Positions 58,226 to 64,000 of a DNA stretch of 64,000 bases are shown here, piece after piece. Where the stretch lies: assembly GCA_018725565.1 (NCBI GenBank), contig QLUR01000008.1, forward strand, positions 1 to 64,000, in the 5' to 3' direction. Numbering within the stretch: position 1 is the first letter of the stretch; each line of letters begins with the position of its first letter. This DNA is from Bacillota bacterium. GTDB taxonomy: Bacteria; Bacillota; Dethiobacteria; Dethiobacterales; Dethiobacteraceae. The position numbers and the translations under genes were made by a program. The notes beneath the pieces were generated by a model. The model ran no database searches, was not told where the DNA came from, and saw only the letters and a list, made by a program, of their open reading frames with translations.

Positions 58226-58639
58226 ATGGAGTCTGCGCTGGCGGTAGTCCGTGTCTTGCTTTCACTGGGACTGGTAGTGGTCCTCAGCTGGTTATTCATC
58301 CGTTTGCTGCTGCCGCGCCTTGTGCGGGGGGGGATTGGCCGGCAGGCACAGTTGCAGCTTGTGGAAAGGCTGCCGGTGGGGCTGCGCAGTTACCTGTGCC
58401 TGGTGCGGCTGGGAGAGCGCGTTTTTCTGCTGGGGGTTTCCGCGGCCCAGATTACGCTGCTGGCGGAAATTCCGGCCGGAAGCCTCGATGACGGGACGGA
58501 GAGAGCAGCCAGCCAGCCTGATTTTGCCGCAATCCTGCAGCGCAGCAGGGGGCGGGCAGCCTGCTCCTTACAGGATTTAAGCAGGAAATATGGCCGGACG
58601 CCGGCTGACTGTGAAAAGCGGGGAGAAGAGGATGTTTAA
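58226..58639 (+). CDS. fliO: flagellar biosynthetic protein FliO
   Basis: 137 residues: one membrane helix (about 8-30), then QLQLVERLPVGLRSYLCLVRLGERVFLLGVSAAQITLLAEIP, the FliO/FliZ pattern. It helps assemble FliP into the export gate. AAGGGG before the ATG; overlaps fliP by eight bases. Rest of the protein is basic and variable. Confidence 0.85.
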   Translation: MESALAVVRVLLSLGLVVVLSWLFIRLLLPRLVRGGIGRQAQLQLVERLPVGLRSYLCLVRLGERVFLLGVSAAQITLLAEIPAGSLDDGTERAASQPDFAAILQRSRGRAACSLQDLSRKYGRTPADCEKRGEEDV

Positions 58640-59393
58640 CGGTCTTGGCAAAGTAGCCGGCCTGCTTGTCTTTGCCGGGTTCCTCTCACTGGCGCGGTCC
58701 GCCGGTGCCCAGCCGCTGCCCCTCCCCGAGATTAACCTGCAAATTGGGACCGGTACGGAGCCGGAGCAGGTGGTAGGGTCGCTGCAGCTGCTGCTGCTGC
58801 TTACCGTTTTGACGCTGGTGCCGGCCATACTGGTGCTGATGACTTCTTTTACGCGCATTGTCGTGGTGTTGTCTTTTGTCCGCAGCGGACTGGCCACGCA
58901 GCAGACGCCACCAAACCAAGTGCTGATCGGGCTGGCCCTGTTTTTAACAGTATTTATTATGGCTCCGGTCTTTCGCCAGGTAAATGAGGAAGCGCTGCAA
59001 CCGTTCCTGGCGGGAACACTGACCCAGCAGGAAGCGCTGGCTGCCGGCGCAGAGCCCTTGAGGGAATTTATGTTCAGGCAGACACGGGAAAAAGACCTGG
59101 CGCTGTTTATTAACCTGGCCGAGGCGGAGAGGCCGCAAAGCAGGGAAGATGTGGCATTGTACGTGCTGGTGCCGGCCTTCGTCATTTCCGAGTTGAAAAC
59201 CGCTTTCCAAATGGGCTTTCTGCTGTTTCTGCCCTTTCTGGTAATCGACATGGTGGTGGCCAGTACGCTGATGTCCATGGGTATGTTTATGCTGCCGCCA
59301 ATTATGGTCTCGCTGCCGTTCAAGCTGCTGCTGTTTGTCATGGTCGACGGCTGGCACCTGGTCGTCAGGTCCCTGGTGGAAAGCTTTGCTTAG
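58632..59393 (+). CDS. fliP: flagellar export protein FliP
   Basis: 253 residues with a cleavable-looking signal peptide (to about residue 28) and four membrane helices. Marks: LTLVPAILVLMTSFTRIVVVLSFVRSGLATQQTPPNQVLIGLALFLTVFIMAPVF and VLVPAFVISELKTAFQMGFLLFLPFLVIDMVVASTLMSMGMFMLPP. Core of the export gate with FliQ and FliR. ATG at 58632 lies after GGGGAG by 8 bases. Confidence 0.96.
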   Translation: MFNGLGKVAGLLVFAGFLSLARSAGAQPLPLPEINLQIGTGTEPEQVVGSLQLLLLLTVLTLVPAILVLMTSFTRIVVVLSFVRSGLATQQTPPNQVLIGLALFLTVFIMAPVFRQVNEEALQPFLAGTLTQQEALAAGAEPLREFMFRQTREKDLALFINLAEAERPQSREDVALYVLVPAFVISELKTAFQMGFLLFLPFLVIDMVVASTLMSMGMFMLPPIMVSLPFKLLLFVMVDGWHLVVRSLVESFA

Positions 59394-59415
59394 AGCGATT
59401 TTGGAGGAAAAGCAA

Positions 59416-59679
59416 ATGTCACAGGATTTCGTCCTTTCCCTGGCCCGGGAAACCGTACTGACCACTTTGATGATTTCGGCGCCTCTCTTGCTGGCCAGCC
59501 TGGTGGTGGGGCTGGGTATCAGTGTCTTTCAGGCCACCACGCAGATTCAGGAGCCGACGCTGACCTTTGTGCCGAAGATTATCGCCATTTTGCTGGGGGT
59601 GGTTGTTTTTGGCAGCTGGATGCTCAACCGCCTGTTGCAGTTTGCCGGTCAGACCATGAACAGGATGGGAGCATTCTAG
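59416..59679 (+). CDS. fliQ: flagellar export protein FliQ
   Basis: 87 residues, two membrane helices with a short loop. LARETVLTTLMISAPLLLASLVVGLGISVFQATTQIQEPTLTFVPKIIAI is the family signature. GGAGG lies before the ATG at 59416. Confidence 0.96.
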   Translation: MSQDFVLSLARETVLTTLMISAPLLLASLVVGLGISVFQATTQIQEPTLTFVPKIIAILLGVVVFGSWMLNRLLQFAGQTMNRMGAF

Positions 59680-59694
59680 TGCTTTCCGGTTGCC

Positions 59695-60471
59695 ATGAGT
59701 CCTGAGCAATGGTCCACATATTTTCTGCTGTTTGCCCGTTTCAGCGCTCTGGTTGCCGTGATGCCTGTTTTTGCCTGGCAAGGGGTGCCGGTTCTCAGCA
59801 GGATTGGGTTTTCCGCCCTTCTTTCATTTCTGTTGTTTTCCGCCACCGGGAGAGAGGCGGAGCCGCTGCCGTCCCACTTTTTATTGGTTGTCCTGGCTGC
59901 TGTTGGCGAAGCGCTGTTCGGACTGGCACTCGGTTTCTTGGTGGTCCTGACTTTCACGGCCGTCCGCATCGCCGGTCAATTGCTTGACCTGCAGTCCGGC
60001 CTGCTGATGTCGGCGGTGCTCGACCCGCAGTATGGCGTGCAGGAAACAGCTTTTGGCCAGTTTTATCACCTGTTTGCCGTAGTCTTATTTTTAACGCTGA
60101 ATGCCCACCATCTGCTGCTGGCAGCACTGGCCCGCTCGGTGGAGCTGGTGCCGCCGGGCAGTGTGGGGATGAACCCCGCGGCGCTGCCTACATTCTTTGC
60201 CTTGTTTTCCCAGATGTTTATCATTGCTTTCCAGTTGGCCGCGCCGGTGCTGATAGTGCTGATCCTGACCGATATAGCACTAGGGCTGATTTCCAAAACG
60301 GTGCCTCAGTTGCAGGTGTTTATCGAGGGGATGCCGTTGAAAGTAGGGATTGCCTTATTGATTCTTTATTTCATCTTCCCCTATTTATCCCAGGCTCTGG
60401 AAAACCTGTTTTATCGCCTGGCGGAAGATGTCTTCCTCTTGTTCCACCTGTTCAGGGCGCCGGCAGGTTAG
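59695..60471 (+). CDS. fliR: flagellar export protein FliR
   Basis: 258 residues, about six membrane helices, with FSALVAVMPVFAWQGVPVLSRIGFSALLSFLL, RIAGQLLDLQSGLLMSAVLDPQYGVQETAFGQFYHLFAVVLFL and QLAAPVLIVLILTDIALGLISKTVPQLQVFIEGMPLKVGIALLIL. The start has a weak ribosome binding site. Ends two bases before the likely flhB start. Confidence 0.94.
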   Translation: MSPEQWSTYFLLFARFSALVAVMPVFAWQGVPVLSRIGFSALLSFLLFSATGREAEPLPSHFLLVVLAAVGEALFGLALGFLVVLTFTAVRIAGQLLDLQSGLLMSAVLDPQYGVQETAFGQFYHLFAVVLFLTLNAHHLLLAALARSVELVPPGSVGMNPAALPTFFALFSQMFIIAFQLAAPVLIVLILTDIALGLISKTVPQLQVFIEGMPLKVGIALLILYFIFPYLSQALENLFYRLAEDVFLLFHLFRAPAG

Positions 60472-60473
60472 AA

Positions 60474-61526
60474 CTGCAGCTATTTGCTGAAAACAAGACC
60501 GAAGAGCCTACGCCGCGCCGGAAAACCGAGGCCCGTAAAAAAGGCCAGGTGGTAAAATCAACAGAGTTGGTTTCGGCCGTTAATCTGCTGGCCCTTATAC
60601 TGGTCTTTATGGCTGCCGGAAAGTTGCTGTTTGATTATTTAACCCAGATGCTGACCCGTTATTTGGGGACGGGAGCACAGCTGGCGGCCCCGCCTGATAC
60701 GGGCGCACTGCTGACTGCGGCGCTGGGCGACTACTTGCTGCTGATGTCGCCGGTTTTTCTGACCGCGGTGCTGGCAGGACTTGCCGTAAACTATCTGCAG
60801 GTGGGATTTTTGTTTACCACAGAGCCGCTGGCTTTTAAGCTGGAGCGCCTTAACCCGGTCGAAGGATTTAAACGGGTTGTCTCCAGACGCTCGCTTTTTG
60901 AGATGGTCAAGGCGGTGCTGAAAGTCGGTCTGGTGAGCCTAGTGGCTTTCATGTTTGTTCGCGGCCGGCTGGAGGAGATGCTGCTCGTACTCTACCTTGA
61001 TGCGGCCGGTTTCTGGCAGATGCTCAGCAATCTGTCTCTGGCCCTAGGGCTTCGAATCGGCGCCGTTTTTCTGGCCCTCGCGGTCCTGGATTATCTGTAC
61101 CAGCGCTATGAGCATCACCGCAACCTGAAAATGACCAGGCAGGAAGTAAAAGAAGAACTGAAGCAGCTGGAGGGCGACCCGCAGCTGCGGGCGCGCCTGC
61201 GCGAGCGGCAGCGCAAATTGGCGATGCAGCGGATGTTGCAGGAGGTGCCGCGTGCCACGGTGGTTATTACCAACCCTACGGAGCTGGCTGTGGCCTTGCG
61301 CTACCGGGAAGGCGAAGAAAACGCGCCGGTAGTGGTGGCCAAGGGGGCGGCGCTCGTGGCCAGGCGTATCCGCGAACTGGCGGAGAAGCACAGCGTGCCG
61401 CTGGTGGAAAACAGGACGGTGGCCCGCCTGCTGTATGATAAGGTGGAAGTGGGGCAGGAGATTCCGGTGGAGATGTATCAGGCGGTGGCTGAGGTCCTGG
61501 CCCTTGTATATAGCTTGCGCCGATAA
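60474..61526 (+). CDS. flhB: flagellar export switch protein FlhB (no ordinary start codon)
   Basis: About 350 residues. In frame from 60474 the sequence reads LQLFAENKTEEPTPRRKTEARKKGQVVKS, the conserved FlhB N-terminus, but no ATG, GTG or TTG lies between the fliR stop and GTG at 60549, which is inside that motif. A CTG at 60474, three bases after the fliR stop, is the best start. Four membrane helices follow. The autocleavage site reads TNPTELAVALRY where other FlhBs have NPTH. The C-terminus ends SLRR with its stop inside the tandem repeat. It sets substrate specificity with FliK. Confidence 0.88.
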   Translation: MQLFAENKTEEPTPRRKTEARKKGQVVKSTELVSAVNLLALILVFMAAGKLLFDYLTQMLTRYLGTGAQLAAPPDTGALLTAALGDYLLLMSPVFLTAVLAGLAVNYLQVGFLFTTEPLAFKLERLNPVEGFKRVVSRRSLFEMVKAVLKVGLVSLVAFMFVRGRLEEMLLVLYLDAAGFWQMLSNLSLALGLRIGAVFLALAVLDYLYQRYEHHRNLKMTRQEVKEELKQLEGDPQLRARLRERQRKLAMQRMLQEVPRATVVITNPTELAVALRYREGEENAPVVVAKGAALVARRIRELAEKHSVPLVENRTVARLLYDKVEVGQEIPVEMYQAVAEVLALVYSLRR

Positions 61527-61826
61527 GCGGCATCATACTTCGTTCTCGGTCGACTCGCCTCCTCGACGTACGCTGCGGTACGCCTGCGTCGCCTCGCTCC
61601 CTCGTGCCTCGTCTGATTTGCTTCTGGGCGCAAGCGATTTTTAAGGAAATTTGCGCCGATAAGCGGCATCATACTTCGTTCTCGGTCGACTCGCCTCCTC
61701 GACGTACGCTGCGGTACGCCTGCGTCGCCTCGCTCCCTCGTGCCTCGTCTGATTTGCTTCTGGGCGCAAGCGATTTTTAAGGAAATTTGCGCCGATAAGC
61801 GGCATCATACTTCGTTCTCGGTCGAC
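61515..61826. repeat. 136-bp tandem repeat between flhB and flhA
   Basis: Unit of 136 bases starting TTGCGCCGATAAGCGGCATC: complete at 61515-61650 and 61651-61786, then 40 bases of a third at 61787-61826. The last codons and stop of flhB lie in the first copy. The reverse complement of the unit is akin to the repeat at 51851-52037. Together with 61827-61901, where I see no gene or clear signal, this fills the 375-base gap between flhB and flhA. Confidence 0.95.
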
Positions 61827-61901
61827 TAATTATTAAAGGGACGGCATACTTGGTTTAAGCATAGACAATGCGGTATGGCGAAGGAAGAAGGGAAGCGGCT
61901 G

Positions 61902-63980
61902 ATGTTTTCGGTGACTGCCCGCAAGGGCTGGCAAAATCTTTATAAAAACGCTGATATCATGGTGGCAGCCGCTGTCATAGCGGTCGTGATGATTATCATT
62001 ATCCCGATTCCGCCGTTGCTGCTTGATATTTTGCTGACCTTCTCCATCTCTTTTGCGCTGGTGATTCTGCTCCTGACGCTGTTTACCACGGATACGTTGC
62101 AGTTTGCCATCTTTCCCTCACTTTTGCTGATGGTGACCCTTTTTCGCCTGGCGCTGAATGTTTCTTCCACCCGTCTGATTTTAAGCGAGGGCGAGGCCGG
62201 GAGCGTAATTGCCGCTTTCGGCAACTTTGTGGCCGGCGACAATTATGTAGTTGGCCTGATTATTTTTATCATTATCACCGTCATCCAGTTTGTGGTAATT
62301 ACCAACGGCGCCGGACGCGTGGCGGAGGTGGCGGCTCGCTTTACGCTTGATGCCATGCCGGGCAAGCAAATGAGTATTGATGCTGATTTTAACGCCGGCC
62401 TGATTGATGAAGAGGCGGCACGGCTGCGGCGCAGCTCATTGCAGAGAGAAGCCGATTTTTACGGGGCAATGGACGGTGCCAGCAAGTTTGTGCGCGGTGA
62501 TGCCATCGCCGGAATCGTGATTGTCCTGATTAATATCCTTGGGGGTTTTACGGTCGGGATGCTGCAGCTGGGGATGACGATGACCGAAGCCCTTCAAACC
62601 TTCATCAGGCTGACCGTCGGAGACGGCTTGGTTACGCAGGTTCCGGCGCTGCTTGTTTCCACGGCAGCCGGCATGCTGGTGACGCGAAGTGCCTCGGATG
62701 GCAGTTTCGGTCATGACCTTACCAGGCAGTTGTTTGCCTTCCCGCGTGTGATGGCGCTGACCAGCGCAATTCTGATTGTTTTCAGTGTGGTGCCGGGCAT
62801 TCCGTTTTTCCCCTTCTTTATCCTGGCGGCGGCGGCCGGGATTGCTGCATGGGTGTTGGCAGAGGAGGAGAAAAGGGAGGCGAGACGTGGCAAGGCCGGG
62901 CAGAAGGGGCAGGAGGAGCGGAGGCAGGAGCCGGAAAATGTCAGCAGCCTGCTGGCGGTGGAGCCGCTGGAAATTGAAATCGGCTATAACCTGATTCCCT
63001 TGACTGACAACTCGCTGGGCGGCGATTTGCTGGAACGCATCACGGCCAGCAGGCGCCAGTGCGCCCTGGAGCTGGGCATCGTGGCGCAGCCCATCCGTAT
63101 CCGGGATAACCTGCAACTGCCGTCCAACACCTATATCTTTAAGCTTAAAGGGAACGAAATTGCCCGCGGGGAGTTGCGGCCGGGGTTTTACCTGGCAATG
63201 AACCCGCTCTCCGCCGGACCTGCGGCCGAGCTGAACGGAACACCGACACGTGAACCCACCTTCGGCTTGCCGGCCAGCTGGATTGCCGCTGAAAAGAGAG
63301 AAACGGCCCAGATGCAGGGATATACCGTCGTTGACCCGACCACTGTTCTGATTACCCACCTGACGGAGACGATTAAGGCGTTTGCCCATGAATTGCTGGG
63401 ACGCCAAGAAGTCAAAGGCCTGGTGGACCTGGTAAAAGAAAAACAGCCGGCCGTAATCGAAGAACTGCTGCCTAATCTGCTGACGATCGGCGAACTCCAG
63501 AAGGTCCTGCAAAACCTGCTGCGTGAGCGGGTACCGATTCGCGACTTGGTGACCATCTTTGAGGCTGTCGCCGACCAGGCACGGACGTACAGGGATACGG
63601 ATGCGCTGACGGAATATGCGCGCCAGGCGCTTAGCCGCACTATCTGCAACCAATATTTGGCGGAAGACGGCAAACTGCGCGTTATCACCCTTGATCCGCG
63701 CCTGGAACAAAAAATCGCTGATGCCGTGTCTTCTGCTGCGCTGAAGCCTTACCCGCTGCTGGAACCACAAACTGCGCAGCGCCTCTTCGCAGCCTTGGCG
63801 GCGCTGGCTGAGCGGGAGACGATGCGGGGGCGTCAGCCGCTGCTGCTGACCTCTTCCCGCATCAGGCTGCCCTTTAAGCGCCTGGCGGAGAAATTTTTGC
63901 CGACACTCCCTGTTCTCTCACTCCATGAGATTGTCCCCGGGGTGGAAGTAGAATCAGTTGGGATGGTGAATGAAGAATGA
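61902..63980 (+). CDS. flhA: flagellar export protein FlhA
   Basis: 692 residues. Eight membrane helices in the first ~300; marks are LLLMVTLFRLALNVSSTRLILSEGEAG (FHIPEP-type region), RVAEVAARFTLDAMPGKQMSIDADFNAGLIDEEAARLRRSSLQREADFYGAMDGASKFVRGDAIAGI and GDGLVTQVPALLVSTAAGMLVTR. The large cytoplasmic part (~330-690) binds chaperone-substrate complexes. ATG at 61902 was chosen because GGGAAG lies before it; an ATG at 61875 in frame has no ribosome binding site. The stop overlaps flhF (ATGA). Confidence 0.95.
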   Translation: MFSVTARKGWQNLYKNADIMVAAAVIAVVMIIIIPIPPLLLDILLTFSISFALVILLLTLFTTDTLQFAIFPSLLLMVTLFRLALNVSSTRLILSEGEAGSVIAAFGNFVAGDNYVVGLIIFIIITVIQFVVITNGAGRVAEVAARFTLDAMPGKQMSIDADFNAGLIDEEAARLRRSSLQREADFYGAMDGASKFVRGDAIAGIVIVLINILGGFTVGMLQLGMTMTEALQTFIRLTVGDGLVTQVPALLVSTAAGMLVTRSASDGSFGHDLTRQLFAFPRVMALTSAILIVFSVVPGIPFFPFFILAAAAGIAAWVLAEEEKREARRGKAGQKGQEERRQEPENVSSLLAVEPLEIEIGYNLIPLTDNSLGGDLLERITASRRQCALELGIVAQPIRIRDNLQLPSNTYIFKLKGNEIARGELRPGFYLAMNPLSAGPAAELNGTPTREPTFGLPASWIAAEKRETAQMQGYTVVDPTTVLITHLTETIKAFAHELLGRQEVKGLVDLVKEKQPAVIEELLPNLLTIGELQKVLQNLLRERVPIRDLVTIFEAVADQARTYRDTDALTEYARQALSRTICNQYLAEDGKLRVITLDPRLEQKIADAVSSAALKPYPLLEPQTAQRLFAALAALAERETMRGRQPLLLTSSRIRLPFKRLAEKFLPTLPVLSLHEIVPGVEVESVGMVNEE

Positions 63981-64000
63981 AGATTAAAAAGTATTGTGTA
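63977..64000 (+). CDS. flhF: start of FlhF (cut by the window end)
   Basis: ATG at 63977 overlaps the flhA stop as ATGA and reads MKIKKYCV to the window end. This is the normal opening of FlhF, the SRP-type GTPase that follows flhA in Firmicutes. Only eight codons are present, so the call rests mainly on position. Confidence 0.7.

Noticed and set aside
62436-63770. 444-residue minus-strand reading frame opposite flhA
   Set aside because: No family features, and flhA is certain on the other strand; high GC leaves long open antisense frames.

Overview
The window looks like one end of a contig from a GC-rich, spore-forming, flagellated Firmicute, most likely an anaerobic Peptococcaceae/Desulfotomaculia-type clostridium (inference). 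Supporting signs are csaB and tagO/LCP wall-polymer genes, a dipicolinate synthase B gene behind a sigma-K-like promoter, the FliW-CsrA-flagellin switch, sigma-28 promoters and strong GGAGG ribosome binding sites. The first 19 bases are the Tn5/Nextera mosaic end, so the left boundary is a library artefact. No tRNA, rRNA, CRISPR array or intact insertion sequence was seen.

Region by region. 20-4592: wall-polymer genes (DUF5693 membrane protein, csaB, wecG-type transferase, tagO-type transferase, LCP ligase). 4618-7424: a fused MNT-HEPN protein behind a palindromic operator-promoter, a DUF362 protein and a DUF3786 protein. 7678-16470: a PAS sigma-54 activator, a textbook -24/-12 promoter, a three-gene sodium:solute symporter unit, then a CoA-transferase / enoyl-CoA hydratase / HMG-CoA-lyase-like / acyl-CoA dehydrogenase operon. 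This reads as uptake and oxidation of an unidentified short carboxylic acid. 16511-17862: two divergent XRE regulators around a perfect palindrome, then an FlK-type thioesterase. 17859-24964: dpaB, dapB, a formyltransferase, a methyltransferase with a decayed Trm112-like tail, and a gap / phosphohexomutase / cupin-PGI trio.

24975-36954 is a nonulosonate (pseudaminic-acid-like) locus: pseB, pseC, an spsF-type cytidylyltransferase, a methyltransferase, a GNAT, an SDR-ATP-grasp fusion, a HAD phosphatase, pseI, an unknown helical protein and a Maf glycosyltransferase. No pseG is visible, and the middle genes are AT-richer than their surroundings. It abuts flgM and the filament genes, so flagellin glycosylation is the likely purpose.

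37075-64000 is a large flagellar locus: flgM, flgN, flgK, flgL, fliW, csrA, hag, flaG, fliD, fliS and a fliT-like gene; then flgB, flgC, fliE-K, flgD, a flagellar operon protein, flgE, motAB, fliL, fliN, fliOPQR, flhB, flhA and the first codons of flhF. Control elements visible in the DNA are sigma-28 promoters before flgM and hag, a CsrA-type hairpin in the hag leader, and a c-di-GMP-I riboswitch before flgB with two mutually exclusive hairpins, one of which covers the flgB ribosome binding site. fliM is absent from its usual place, FlhB has NPTE in place of NPTH and no ordinary start codon, and a related long repeat family sits between fliJ and fliK and, as a 136-bp tandem array, between flhB and flhA.
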